DNA of 64,000 nt, from assembly GCF_008298035.1 (NCBI RefSeq), contig NZ_CP042910.1, forward strand, positions 6,131,001 to 6,195,000, written 5' to 3'. A program made the translations under genes and the position numbers. Positions 24,950 through 34,837 of this stretch are shown one piece after another. The stretch comes from Gimesia maris (GTDB lineage Bacteria; Planctomycetota; Planctomycetia; Planctomycetales; Planctomycetaceae). The notes beneath the pieces were generated by a model. That model was not told the DNA's origin and did not search any database. It saw nothing but the letters and a program-made list of their open reading frames with translations. Within the stretch, counting starts at the first letter, position 1. Each line of letters begins with the position of its first letter.

Positions 24950-26389
24950 TCAGGAATTTTCTGCCGTTTGTTTTAAAGAGGGATCATTCTGCTGCTTACG
25001 CCAGTCATTCAGCTGATCCAGAAGTTTGCCACGCACCTGTTGAAGTGCGGCTTCGCCTGACAGATCGTGTTGCTCCAGCGGATCATTTTTGAGATCAAAC
25101 AGCTGCACCCGATCCAGGTGGGGATAGTAGATGAGTTTCCAACGATCCGTACGGATCATCCGCTGGAAGTTGCGGAAGTAGCAGTAGACCTCATCATAAA
25201 CGGCGTCCAGCTGCCCCGAGAGTACCGGTTTGAGACTCTTGCCTTCGACCGTCTTCGGAATGGGGACCCCCGCCAGATCACAGCTGGTGGGATACAGGTC
25301 GCGGAGGTAGCATTGTGCATTTGAGAGTGTATCAGCAGGAATACCGGGCCCGACCATAATCAGAGGGACATTAACCGTGTGCTCATACATGTTCTGTTTC
25401 CCCCGCAGGCCATGGCTGCCCATCGCCAGGCCATGATCGCTGGAGAAAATCAGGATGGTATTTTCCCACTCGCCCGTTTTTTTCAACGCTTTCACAATTC
25501 GTCCGACCTGCGCATCCAGATGTGATATGACTGAATAATAGAGGGATAGATCGTTCTTTACGATCTCTTTCGTGCGCGGCCAGGGGAGTAACGCTTCATC
25601 ACGGCCATCAAAATTGCCATGATCAAAGGGATGCTGGGGCAGAAAATTTGCGGGGACGGGCATCTGGTCGGGATCGTAATTTTGCTCATAACCAATGGGC
25701 ATCAACAGCGGATCATGGGGTGCGGTGAAGCAGACATGGAGAAAAAACGGTTTTTGATGCTTTCTCTCGACGAATTCAATTGCGGCGTCGGCAAAGTGTT
25801 CGCTGATATTCGAAGTGAGCCCGACCCCTTTCTCGGGAAAGAAATGACGTTCATCATCCTGAAAGATCCAGCCTCGATAGCCGGTAACCAGTACACCGTT
25901 TCCATCATACGAGGGGACCGCCCAGCGTCCTCCCCCGCCGGTAAACAGGCCCAGCGTTTCATCGTATCCTCGCAGGACCGGTTTACCGTCATTGTGCCAT
26001 TTGCCGACGTACCAGGTGTTGTATCCGGCTTTTGACAGGGTCTGGGACCAGGTGGGAAGTTCCTTCTTGATCGGCTTGCCGAAATCCATGGAGCCGTTAT
26101 GAAAACCACTGACACCCGAGAGTATTTCGGCTCGACTGGGAGTGCAGATCGGGTTAGCACACACCGCTCGGGTGAAGCTGGTCCCCGCTTTGACCAACTG
26201 ATCGAGGTGCGGCGTTTTAATGATCGGATTGCCCAGGGCTGCGATCGTATCGGGACGCTGATCGTCGCTGAGCAGGAAGACGATGTTCGGTTGAGTGGTT
26301 CCGGTGTCTGCATTCTTGTCAGCAGCGGTGCTGAAACCACAGAAACTAAGGCATAAAACTGCCCAAAACGTGCGAATTACAGTCGACAT
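24950..26389 (-). CDS. Secreted type I (formylglycine) sulfatase 1
   Basis: 479 residues from ATG 26389 (GGGAG six bases upstream; an ATG two codons earlier is also possible). Signal peptide to TAAD, then the metal site FLLSDDQRPD and the catalytic CTPSR (Cys about 82), the site of conversion to formylglycine. KTPHLDQL, YVGKWHNDGKP and FSSDHGLAMGSHGLRGKQ are family hallmarks. It acts in the periplasm on a sulfated substrate, probably a marine polysaccharide or oligosaccharide, which the sequence cannot identify. Divergent from the 26537 gene across 147 bp. Confidence 0.92.
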   Translation of the reverse strand: MSTVIRTFWAVLCLSFCGFSTAADKNADTGTTQPNIVFLLSDDQRPDTIAALGNPIIKTPHLDQLVKAGTSFTRAVCANPICTPSRAEILSGVSGFHNGSMDFGKPIKKELPTWSQTLSKAGYNTWYVGKWHNDGKPVLRGYDETLGLFTGGGGRWAVPSYDGNGVLVTGYRGWIFQDDERHFFPEKGVGLTSNISEHFADAAIEFVERKHQKPFFLHVCFTAPHDPLLMPIGYEQNYDPDQMPVPANFLPQHPFDHGNFDGRDEALLPWPRTKEIVKNDLSLYYSVISHLDAQVGRIVKALKKTGEWENTILIFSSDHGLAMGSHGLRGKQNMYEHTVNVPLIMVGPGIPADTLSNAQCYLRDLYPTSCDLAGVPIPKTVEGKSLKPVLSGQLDAVYDEVYCYFRNFQRMIRTDRWKLIYYPHLDRVQLFDLKNDPLEQHDLSGEAALQQVRGKLLDQLNDWRKQQNDPSLKQTAENS

Positions 26390-26536
26390 TGACATCTCCC
26401 ACCTCAAGAGGATTCGGCGTTTAAGGGGCCGAATTCGTCTTTCACTAAATCCGTATTACTGATAAGTTTTACAACTCAAAATCACTGGAAATTCTTCATT
26501 CGTTAGCTTTCTTTATCTATTCTGGACAATGTCGCC

Positions 26537-27670
26537 ATGCAGGGCAAGCGTTATATCAGCTGGATGCTGGGAATTATGATACTGGCGTGGACTGGCTGGT
26601 CTTTCTGGATCAAACGCCAGGAGGCTGTAGAAGTCGCTAAAGAGAAGGACTCTCCCCCTCCAGCAGAACTCGTCAAACCTCTGGACAACCCGGTCCAGGT
26701 GCAGAACGCTTCGCTGAAAGATGAAAAAGTGGAGGTGCTGGAATTGAACCTGGAGGTCAACCAGAGATTTCCGATGATAAAAACCGTAGAACAGAAACTG
26801 TCCCAGGCTTCGTCAGCCGGCATTATCCACAGTACATCAAAACTGGAGCTGATCCTGGCGTTGACGGTGGAAGAACTGCGTGAAGATGGACATAAACGGT
26901 TCAAAGTGAGATATACCGGGGTAAAATACTCGCACGATATTGCCGGCGAACAGGTACACTATGACTCTAATCACACTTCCGGACCGGTACCTCCGGAAGT
27001 TCAGGCATATCAACGCCTGGTGAATAACGGGTTTTCATTCTGGATTGGCCCCGATAACAAAATCGTAGAACTGGTGGGCTTTGACGAGTTTATCAAACGC
27101 TGCCTGCAGAATACCGCTGCCAGCCAGCGGGAAACCGTTCTGGCGAAGATTTCGGAATCGTCGGGCGATGATGGTGTCGCCAATTTCATCGACGACAGTA
27201 TTGGCCTGCTGCCATACAACATTGACGAGAATCACAAAGGAGGTGCGATCCGCGTGGGAGAGACCTGGATCAAAACTCGCCGCCTGACACAACCGATCCC
27301 GATGGTTCTCAAAACCGAATACACGCTCCGCGAGTTAAACGACAATATCGCCCGCATCAACATCGCCGGTGATATTGCCGCGTCGAAAATCAGCAGCCCG
27401 ATCAACCAGCACGGGAAATCGGTTCAACTCTACATCCGGGGAGGAAAATCGTTCGGCTCCTGCCTGATCGATCGCAAAACGGGATTGCCCCTCGAATCGA
27501 AAATCGAACGCTTCCTGGAAACCACCGTGAAACTGGCCAGTGGGAAAGAATTCGAACAGCAGAAACAGATCGTGACCACGATCCGGGCCTTTCCCCATCA
27601 GGAAGAACGCCCACTGGGTCCAGCAGCGAAGCTGACCCGCCCCGGAAATCTGAAACCGGCTGCGAATTAA
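26537..27670 (+). CDS. Membrane-anchored protein of unknown function
   Basis: 377 residues with one N-terminal transmembrane segment (8-24, ISWMLGIMILAWTGWSF), a Lys/Glu/Pro linker and a soluble, mostly beta domain containing LELNLEVNQRF, RYTGVKYSHDIAG, GFSFWIGPDNKIVELVGFD and TGLPLESKIERFLE. The pattern of an outer domain that processes or senses something is common in planctomycetes, but I do not recognise a named family. It is read alone, divergent from sulfatase 1. Confidence 0.7.
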   Translation: MQGKRYISWMLGIMILAWTGWSFWIKRQEAVEVAKEKDSPPPAELVKPLDNPVQVQNASLKDEKVEVLELNLEVNQRFPMIKTVEQKLSQASSAGIIHSTSKLELILALTVEELREDGHKRFKVRYTGVKYSHDIAGEQVHYDSNHTSGPVPPEVQAYQRLVNNGFSFWIGPDNKIVELVGFDEFIKRCLQNTAASQRETVLAKISESSGDDGVANFIDDSIGLLPYNIDENHKGGAIRVGETWIKTRRLTQPIPMVLKTEYTLRELNDNIARINIAGDIAASKISSPINQHGKSVQLYIRGGKSFGSCLIDRKTGLPLESKIERFLETTVKLASGKEFEQQKQIVTTIRAFPHQEERPLGPAAKLTRPGNLKPAAN

Positions 27671-28057
27671 CGGGGTTGTTTTGACTGGTGTCCGATATTC
27701 CTCTCTCAGCTCCCGTCACTTTTCAGTAGGATGTGATTGCCCTGTCGTTTCTGGATCTTGCAGAGAAGCTGAGAAATAATCCGCCCGAAAATGGTCAAGA
27801 TGGGACGGGGCGTGTCGCGAGACAGGTATAAATCTGCGTAGAAAGTGGTCTAAAAGTGACGGAAAACGCAGTTTTGCGCAAGCGAAAATAGTGCTCAAAC
27901 CAGAGTCGTATTTTTCAGTAAGAAGACTTTGGTCCCTGAAAAACAGGAGCTTTCGCAGTGCTGATTTGCCACCGGGGTGCAGTCAGCCAGTAGATAGAAA
28001 CAATTTCTACAACACCAAAACATAGACGAGATAAACCAGATAGTTTAGCGAAGTTGC
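27671..28057. other. Gene-free stretch
   Basis: 387 bp between two genes pointing at each other. No hairpin with a T run, no repeat shared with the rest of the window and no convincing small frame was seen. Confidence 0.4.
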
Positions 28058-29038
28058 TCAGGCAGCAGCACGCAATTCAGCGGGTTGTTCGTCTTCGTGA
28101 TCAGAAGCGAACTGCTGGCATTCCTGTACGACGTCGGCAACAAACTGCTTCGCAGTCAGATGCTCGCGCAGGTAGCTGGCGACTTTAGAAAAGCGTGTTG
28201 AGACATACCAGGGCCGCAGATGATAGCGGACGGGGGTCGCCTGTTCGATGACCTGCATGGTCTGTTTAAAGTTATCGGGATCGATATTGAGCTCAGTGCT
28301 GTCACTGCAGGAAAAGAGCATTTGCAGATTGGGATCTTCTTTTGAGCCGAACTGCACCTCCAGTTTGAATCCACAGCTTTCCGCGAGCATTTTCAGACTG
28401 GACGGAGTGAAATTATGAATGTGAGCGTAATGGAACATTTTACTGCGACGGGCAAAGGGAGCCGCGATGTTCGGGCACTCGACATAGAACAATCCGTTTT
28501 CCGCCATCATGCCTCGAATGTATTCCAGGGCGCGACGCGGCGAATTAAAATGCTCGATGACATGGACCAGCAGCACCAGTTCGCGGCTGTGATCGCGGGG
28601 TTGTTCAAACAGGTCCCCGCGTACCACATTGGTCAGCAGACGCTGCTGCGAGTAATCCTGAAAACCTTCACCTGGCTCGATGCCTGTCGACTGATGGCCG
28701 TTGAGTTCGAAGACTTTTACAGTACAGCCAATCCCGGCTCCGACTTCGAAAACACCCGCATCGGGTTCGATATGTGGTTGCAGCTGACGGAAAATTCGTT
28801 CACCATTTTTCCAGGCACGCATGACGCGGCGATCCGATGGCGTCAATTCGCCATGATAGCTCTTACGATATTCAGTGGCATAGTAGTGGGCGAGTTCCTC
28901 ATCTGTCGGTATTTTGCCATGCGCGACCAGACCACAGGCTTTACAGATGACAGACTCCAACGAATTTCCGTGCCGATCCCGATCACCAATTTGTTCGAAC
29001 TCGGTTCCTGCACACAGATCACACTGTTTTTGTTCCAT
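28058..29038 (-). CDS. Class I SAM-dependent methyltransferase with zinc ribbon
   Basis: About 326 residues. The N-terminus is a zinc ribbon with two CxxC pairs (CDLC, then CKAC about 25 residues on). It is followed by VFEVGAGIGCTVKVFELNGH with an acidic end to the second strand (GIEPG) and LVLLVHVIEHFNSP, which are motifs I and post-II of a SAM methyltransferase. The C-terminal half (FTPSSLKMLAESCGF) fits the sugar or carbohydrate C-methyltransferase-like group. ATG 29038 was taken; GTG codons four and three residues earlier are possible. The substrate is unknown. Confidence 0.82.
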   Translation of the reverse strand: MEQKQCDLCAGTEFEQIGDRDRHGNSLESVICKACGLVAHGKIPTDEELAHYYATEYRKSYHGELTPSDRRVMRAWKNGERIFRQLQPHIEPDAGVFEVGAGIGCTVKVFELNGHQSTGIEPGEGFQDYSQQRLLTNVVRGDLFEQPRDHSRELVLLVHVIEHFNSPRRALEYIRGMMAENGLFYVECPNIAAPFARRSKMFHYAHIHNFTPSSLKMLAESCGFKLEVQFGSKEDPNLQMLFSCSDSTELNIDPDNFKQTMQVIEQATPVRYHLRPWYVSTRFSKVASYLREHLTAKQFVADVVQECQQFASDHEDEQPAELRAAA

Positions 29039-29313
29039 TGGGTTCACCACATTTATTCGCCAGAATTCAATGATTTCTATTGCTTCAGGTCCTTGAAACT
29101 CGAACCGGGGGCTATAGAACAGGTCAGATTGGCGTGAACACTAATCGGAGCATGAAATCAGGTCAAGATGAATCATTCCAAACCTGTATTTGAGGGGTAT
29201 TTAGCAAAAACATTGGGGCTCGGAGCGACCAGGAGATTGTGTTCGAATGAGATTCTACCTAAAGCGCTGCGCTGCATTGTTTTTCCGGGCTCATGCCTGT
29301 ACCCTAATGACCA

Positions 29314-29341
29314 TTGGACTGATAAAAAAGTCAACTAGAAT
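29314..29341 (+). promoter_or_regulatory. Possible promoter of the pyruvate carboxylase gene
   Basis: TAGAAT (29336-29341) is a good -10 match 54 bp before the start codon. The -35 match 16 bases upstream (TTGGAC) is weak. The rest of the 356-bp gap to the methyltransferase gene shows nothing recognisable. Confidence 0.3.
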
Positions 29342-29394
29342 GAACCGGCAATCCAGCCTTCAAGCCGAAAGTATACAAAGAGTTAGGGAAATTC

Positions 29395-32300
29395 ATGTCT
29401 GAGGGTAAAATCAAAAAGTTGCTCGTCGCTAACCGTAGTGAAATTGCCATTCGAATTTTTCGAAGCACACACGAATTAGGAATTCGCACGGTCGGCATTT
29501 ATACCCATGAAGACCGGTACGCCTTACACCGTACCAAAGCAGATGAAGCATACCAGATTGGAAAACCGGGTCACCCTGTGAAATCCTATCTGGATATCGA
29601 GGCGATTATCGCTCTGGCCAAGCAGAAGAAAATTGACGCAATCCATCCGGGCTACGGATTTCTCTCAGAGAATGCTGATTTCGCACAGGCTTGTGAAGAT
29701 GCCGGCATCATCTTTATCGGTCCGCGTGTCGAAACGCTGAAAGCGCTGGGTGATAAAATCTCGGCGCGCAAAATTGCTCAGCAGGTCGGCGTTCCCGTGC
29801 TGGGGGGAAGTGGCGAAGCGATAGTCGATGCCGCCTCGGGTCGGAAGACAGCCAACGAGATTGGTTTCCCGATTATTCTGAAAGCAGCACATGGCGGCGG
29901 TGGTCGCGGAATGCGGGTGGTGCAGAAAGAGGAAGACTTCGAAGCCTCTTATGAACTGGCACGAAGTGAATCTCTGTCAGCATTTGGCAGTGAAGATGTA
30001 TTCGTTGAGAAATTTATCTCACGCGCCCGCCACATTGAAGTGCAGTTACTGGGTGACAAGCACGGCGGACTGGTGCATCTTTACGAACGCGACTGTTCGG
30101 TTCAACGACGTCATCAGAAGGTAGTGGAGATTGCACCGGCTCCCAATCTAGACCCGGCTGTAAGAGACGCACTGTGCGAAGCGGCATTGAAAATTGGTCA
30201 GAGTGTGAACTACGAACTGGCGGGAACCGTCGAGTTTCTGCTGGACGCCGACACGAATCAGTTCTACTTTATCGAAGTCAATCCTCGAATTCAGGTGGAG
30301 CATACGGTAACGGAAGAAGTGACCGGCGTGGATATTGTGAAATCGCAGATCCTGCTGGCGCAAGGTGCTAAATTAAATGATCCGGGAATCCGCATCAATT
30401 CCCAGGAAGAACTGCAGACACACGGTTTTGCCCTGCAGTGCCGCGTGACGACTGAAGATCCGACGAATAACTTTATGCCCGACTATGGACGCGTAGCGCA
30501 TTACCGGTCTGCCAGCGGGATGGGTGTGCGTCTGGACGCGGGAACGGCGTTTTCGGGAGCGATGGTCTTTCCCTATTACGATTCACTACTGGTGAAAGTC
30601 ACCACATGGGCACGAACATTTAGAGATGCGGCAGCCCGCACGGAACGCTGTCTGCAGGAGTTTCGAATTCGTGGCGTAAAAACGAACATTCCCTTCGTAC
30701 TGAAACTGATCACACATCCGACATTCCTGAACGGCGATTGTTATACCCGGTTCATTGATGATACTCCAGAACTGTTCAAGTTTCCCAAGCGGCATGACCG
30801 TGCAACGAAACTGCTGACCTACCTGGCAGAAACGGTCGTCAACGGAAACCCGCTGGTGAAAGACCGTGCGAAATCGGTCCGTCGCACACCTGCGCCGGTC
30901 CCCGCTTACAATAAGAAAAAGATCTCGCCGCCAGACGGAATGCGACAGAAACTGCTGGAACTGGGTGCCGAGAAATTCAGCAAATGGATTCTGGAACAGA
31001 AGCCACTCCTGCTGACGGACACATCATTCCGCGATGCGCATCAGTCATTGTATGCCACCCGCTTCCGCACACATGATATGCTGCAGATCGCCGAAGTTTA
31101 TGCCCATCATTGTCCGGAACTGTTTTCACTGGAAATGTGGGGCGGTGCTACCTTCGATACTTCCATGCGGTTCCTGAAGGAATCTCCGTGGCAGCGTCTG
31201 GCAGAGATGCGAACCCGGGTGCCAAACATCCTGTTCCAGATGCTGATTCGTGCTTCCAGTGCGGTGGGATACACCAACTACCCTGACAATGTCGTCCGTG
31301 CGTTCGTCAAAGAAGCCGCTCAAGCGGGCATTGATGTATTCCGCGTGTTCGACGCCTTGAACTGGGTGCCCAACATGAAAGTGGCGATGGAAGAAGTTCA
31401 GAAGCAGGGCGCTATCTGTGAAGCAAGTATCTGCTACACGGGTGATATTCTTGATGCTTCGAAGTCGAAATACGATCTGAAATATTACGTCAACATGGCC
31501 AAAGAGCTGGAGAAGATGGGTGCTCATATTCTGGCCATCAAAGATATGGCAGGATTGTGTAAACCATATGCTGCTGAGTTACTCGTGAAAACTCTGAAGC
31601 AGGAAATCGGCATTCCCATTCACTTCCATACTCATGATACCAGTGGAGGCCAGGCGGCTGCCATTCTGAAAGCTGCAGAAGCCGGACTGGATATTGCCGA
31701 TGGTGCTGTGCCTTCCATGTCAGGTGGAACGTCACAGCCTAACCTGACTACCGTCATCGAAGCCCAGCGGTTCACCGATCACCAGCCAACCGTGCAGGTC
31801 AGTTACCTGGACGACATTTCTGAATACTGGCGCGCGGTTCGTAATTACTACACCGCTTTTGAAAGTCCGGTTCTGCCCGCCGGTGCCAATCTGTATGAAC
31901 ATCAAATGCCTGGCGGTCAATATACGAACCTGCTGCAGCAGGCACAGTCACTGGGTCTGGGAGATCGCTGGATCGAAGTCTGTCATGTGTATGCAGAAGT
32001 GAATCAACTGCTGGGTGACATTGTTAAAGTAACCCCCACCTCGAAAGCGGTTGGTGATATGGCGTTGTTCCTGGTTGCGAACGACCTGAGCTGTGATGAT
32101 GTCGTGAACGGCGATCGCGATCTGGCATTTCCGGAATCCGTACTGGATCTGATCAGCGGCCGAATGGGACAGACTCCGGGTGGATTCCCGGAAGATGTTC
32201 AGAAAAAGATTCTACGGGGAGAAAAGCCGCTTACCGAACGACCGGGAAGTATCCTGCCTCCCGCCGACTTCGAGGATGCTGCAAAAACGGTTCAGAAGAT

Positions 32301-32847
32301 GGTTAACCGTACGCCCACCGATCAGGAAGTAGTTTCGTACCTGTTATACCCCAAAGTCTTCGAAGATTTCGCCGCGCATCAGAAAGCCTACTTCGATACG
32401 AGCGGTCTGCCGACCTACGCGTTCTTCAATGGCCTGGAGCCGGAAGAAGAAATCGCTGTTGAGATTGCTCCCGGAAAGACGTTGATCATCAAGTTCCTGG
32501 CAGTCGGCAAGCCACAGACGGATGGCTGTCGCACGGTCTTCTTCGAACTGAACGGCCAGCCGCGTGAAGTCGTAATTGTGGATAAAGCATTGAAGCCACA
32601 GGACAGTGCGCGACGTAAAGCTGATTCCTCCGACCCCAAACAGATTGGTGCGGTGATGCCCGGCGTGATCGTCTCATTGAGCATCAAAGTAGGAAGTAAA
32701 GTGAAAGCCGGTGATCAGCTGCTGATGCTGGAAGCCATGAAAATGCAGACGAGCGTTATTTCAGAACAGGATGGGGTGGTCAAAGAAGTCCTTGCTGAAC
32801 CTGGAGTGCAGGTTGAATCGGGTGATCTGTTGATCGTACTTGAGTAG
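29395..32847 (+). CDS. pyc: Pyruvate carboxylase
   Basis: Carboxylates pyruvate to oxaloacetate to refill the TCA cycle. 1150 residues, full family length, in one chain: biotin carboxylase (about 5-450; KKLLVANRSEIAIRI, HPGYGFLSENADFAQ, KAAHGGGGRGMR, EVNPRIQVEHTVTE), carboxyltransferase (about 535-810; LTDTSFRDAHQSL, RVFDALNWVPNM, HFHTHDTSGG, metal-binding His and Asp present), an allosteric linker and a C-terminal biotinyl domain with LEAMKMQTS (biotin Lys 1116). AGGG precedes the ATG by six bases. Read alone. Confidence 0.97.
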   Translation: MSEGKIKKLLVANRSEIAIRIFRSTHELGIRTVGIYTHEDRYALHRTKADEAYQIGKPGHPVKSYLDIEAIIALAKQKKIDAIHPGYGFLSENADFAQACEDAGIIFIGPRVETLKALGDKISARKIAQQVGVPVLGGSGEAIVDAASGRKTANEIGFPIILKAAHGGGGRGMRVVQKEEDFEASYELARSESLSAFGSEDVFVEKFISRARHIEVQLLGDKHGGLVHLYERDCSVQRRHQKVVEIAPAPNLDPAVRDALCEAALKIGQSVNYELAGTVEFLLDADTNQFYFIEVNPRIQVEHTVTEEVTGVDIVKSQILLAQGAKLNDPGIRINSQEELQTHGFALQCRVTTEDPTNNFMPDYGRVAHYRSASGMGVRLDAGTAFSGAMVFPYYDSLLVKVTTWARTFRDAAARTERCLQEFRIRGVKTNIPFVLKLITHPTFLNGDCYTRFIDDTPELFKFPKRHDRATKLLTYLAETVVNGNPLVKDRAKSVRRTPAPVPAYNKKKISPPDGMRQKLLELGAEKFSKWILEQKPLLLTDTSFRDAHQSLYATRFRTHDMLQIAEVYAHHCPELFSLEMWGGATFDTSMRFLKESPWQRLAEMRTRVPNILFQMLIRASSAVGYTNYPDNVVRAFVKEAAQAGIDVFRVFDALNWVPNMKVAMEEVQKQGAICEASICYTGDILDASKSKYDLKYYVNMAKELEKMGAHILAIKDMAGLCKPYAAELLVKTLKQEIGIPIHFHTHDTSGGQAAAILKAAEAGLDIADGAVPSMSGGTSQPNLTTVIEAQRFTDHQPTVQVSYLDDISEYWRAVRNYYTAFESPVLPAGANLYEHQMPGGQYTNLLQQAQSLGLGDRWIEVCHVYAEVNQLLGDIVKVTPTSKAVGDMALFLVANDLSCDDVVNGDRDLAFPESVLDLISGRMGQTPGGFPEDVQKKILRGEKPLTERPGSILPPADFEDAAKTVQKMVNRTPTDQEVVSYLLYPKVFEDFAAHQKAYFDTSGLPTYAFFNGLEPEEEIAVEIAPGKTLIIKFLAVGKPQTDGCRTVFFELNGQPREVVIVDKALKPQDSARRKADSSDPKQIGAVMPGVIVSLSIKVGSKVKAGDQLLMLEAMKMQTSVISEQDGVVKEVLAEPGVQVESGDLLIVLE

Positions 32848-33253
32848 GCTTATTCACTCCTCAACAAGTGTTCCAGGACTGGGGAAATTTCCCCATAAAA
32901 ATCTGGCTGCCCGATTTTACTGCAGGTAAATACCTCACACATGTAATGTGATAAACCGCAAATTTGCAATCCAGTACTTAAAAAACAATGTGCTCTTGAA
33001 CCGTACAAATCTCATCCTAGATTACCTAGCCGTGCCAACATGGCCTTGACCCGGTTGGCAAACGCAAAAACAAGATTCATTTTGCTCCGATAGACTAGAG
33101 AAATTTAATACCGACATAAATCTACGCCGATAGATTATTTAACAGGTAATCTTTACCAGCCTTAATCGGGACTGGGCCAATCACTTCTCAACCTTAACAA
33201 AAGAACAGAAGTTACCTGCTTTGGTTCTTTGAACTACTTGGAGCACTCGGCGA
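32848..33253. other. Gene-free stretch after pyc
   Basis: 406 bp. It starts with a 16-bp perfect palindrome, TGGGGAAATTTCCCCA at 32880-32895, followed by ATAAAAAT, possibly a weak terminator for pyc. The rest is AT-rich leader of the small downstream gene. Nothing else was recognised. Confidence 0.4.
32880..32895. terminator. Palindrome downstream of pyc
   Basis: A perfect 16-bp palindrome, 32 bp after the pyc stop. The stem would need a tight AT loop, and only a short A/T stretch follows, so terminator function is a weak inference. Confidence 0.3.
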
Positions 33254-33541
33254 ATGACTGGAGAGCGTCAAACTATCCAACCTCCACATTTTGTAATCTC
33301 AAGCGAGGGTGAGCTACTAGGTGAAGATACCCCCGAGAATCAGGAGCTAGTTCGTCGTGTCGTCGCCTGTGTGAATGCCTGTGACGGGATCACCACCGAA
33401 GAGTTGGAAAGTGGCATCATTAAGGACATGCGTCGTGTGATTGCCCAGACAGCGCCACTGTTAGAGGAACGCAGTCAGATGACCGAACTGCTGCGTCGTG
33501 AAATTCGCGCCGAAATGGATGCGAGAAATAAAAAGAATTAG
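33254..33541 (+). CDS. Small conserved-looking protein, unrecognised
   Basis: 95 residues, acidic, helical: ELVRRVVACVNACDGITTEELESGI and a Glu/Arg-rich tail EERSQMTELLRREIRAEMDA. The VRRVVACVNACxGI stretch resembles small proteins found in phages and plasmids, but no phage genes lie near. GGAG lies ten bases before the ATG. Convergent with the 33565 gene, 23 bp away. I cannot assign a function. Confidence 0.6.
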   Translation: MTGERQTIQPPHFVISSEGELLGEDTPENQELVRRVVACVNACDGITTEELESGIIKDMRRVIAQTAPLLEERSQMTELLRREIRAEMDARNKKN

Positions 33542-33564
33542 GCCTCTCGCCTTCCGGTTGAGAA

Positions 33565-34260
33565 TTATTTTGAGCCACGCCGAATATAACCACTGATACG
33601 GACTTTGAGTTTACCCGTTGATTTGTGCCCGGCGGGCAGATTCAACCCAATCATCAACACGCCATCAGCCCGGGGCGTAAACTCGGCTTTCTCTCCAATC
33701 AGGAATGGCTTGCTCATTTTAGGTTTTCCCTTTTCCTGAGAGATGACGATTCCCATCAATGCTCCTGTGGGAATACCGTCAGCAAGTTCCTTCATGGCTG
33801 TCGAATGCGGCAGGCCTTCTACAGTAGTCTTGATGTCGGCCACAAAATCATAGGTACCCATCGCCTGAATGCGTACCATTTTTCCCTTCGCCACCAGCCC
33901 TGCAGGTGTGCTCCAGTTACGTGCGACATCAATATCGAAATCGGAAGAATTGGAACTCATCAGTTTTTCGTTGAGCTGTGTAATCATGGCTTTCACGCCA
34001 GGCACATCCTTTTGAATACTTTGAATCACCTCCAGCATCTCGCGGGATTTTTCATAGTCGCCCGCTTCAGAATACTTCCGTGCTATTTCTGCAGACTCTC
34101 TAATGAAGGAATCTTTCAGCTTGTCCGCCTGTACGTTGAGCTGCTTGACATTCGTTTTTTTGGAACTCTGTGCCATGAGGGGTTCTGACAGTAACATTAC
34201 TGCCAGAGCGATTCCCAGAAACAGAAATTGAACATTCCAGCCAGCTCTGAAATTCAACAC
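33565..34260 (-). CDS. Secreted protein of unknown function
   Basis: 231 residues from GTG 34260, supported by GAGGA eight bases upstream. Signal peptide (about 12-31, ending EPLMAQS), a helical segment with two heptad-like stretches (KLKDSFIRESAEIARKYSE, KSREMLEVIQSIQKDVPGV) and a C-terminal beta domain (GKMVRIQAMGTYDF, DGVLMIGLNLP). The tail resembles lectin-like jelly-roll domains seen in planctomycete secreted proteins, but this is only an impression. Confidence 0.7.
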   Translation of the reverse strand: MLNFRAGWNVQFLFLGIALAVMLLSEPLMAQSSKKTNVKQLNVQADKLKDSFIRESAEIARKYSEAGDYEKSREMLEVIQSIQKDVPGVKAMITQLNEKLMSSNSSDFDIDVARNWSTPAGLVAKGKMVRIQAMGTYDFVADIKTTVEGLPHSTAMKELADGIPTGALMGIVISQEKGKPKMSKPFLIGEKAEFTPRADGVLMIGLNLPAGHKSTGKLKVRISGYIRRGSK

Positions 34261-34380
34261 GATTCGATTCCTCTACTCGATTAAAATAAAAGTGATTGCC
34301 TTTATTATGACGAATGACGGCTACTGTTGGCAATCAGAATCCTAAGTTCCATTGACTGCAGTGATGAATTATGAACATCA

Positions 34381-34728
34381 TTATCCCGGCGGCCAGTGTA
34401 ACGAACGTCCTCCCAGCAGATGCAGATGCAAGTGGTCGACGGTCTGCCCTCCTTCTTTACCGGTATTAACGATGGTACGATATCCCGATTCCAGTCCTAA
34501 CTGCTTCGCCAGTTTTCCGACAGTTAATAACAAATGCCCTGCCAGTGCCTGATCTGAATCCTGCAGATGTGCAATGGACTGAATTTCCTGTTTCGGAATG
34601 ACCAGTACATGCACGGGAGCCTGTGGATTCACATCATTGAAAGCCAGGCATAATTCATCTTCATAAATAATGTCAGCAGGGATTTCCCGATCGATAATTT
34701 TCTTGAAAATCGTTTTCTCACCAGACAT
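34381..34728 (-). CDS. HIT-family (HINT-type) nucleotide-binding protein
   Basis: 115 residues, the size of Hint. FKKIIDREIPADIIYEDE, HVLVIPKQEI, and the histidine triad DHLHLHLLGG with His 99, 101 and 103. Hint proteins hydrolyse purine nucleoside phosphoramidates in the cytoplasm. A strong GGAGGAGG ribosome site precedes the ATG. Read alone, upstream of the 33565 gene on the same strand. Confidence 0.92.
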   Translation of the reverse strand: MSGEKTIFKKIIDREIPADIIYEDELCLAFNDVNPQAPVHVLVIPKQEIQSIAHLQDSDQALAGHLLLTVGKLAKQLGLESGYRTIVNTGKEGGQTVDHLHLHLLGGRSLHWPPG

Positions 34729-34837
34729 TTAACCTGCCTCCTCCGTGTTTCATTCGATAGTAATTTAAAAATTCCGGTCCGAAAACTGAAAATAGAATCT
34801 GTGAGCGTAAAATATTATCCAAATGGCTTGTTACAGC

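Noticed and set aside
33254..33541. Prophage remnant at the small VRRVVACVNACDGI protein
   Set aside because: No integrase, att site or other phage gene nearby; one resemblance is not enough.
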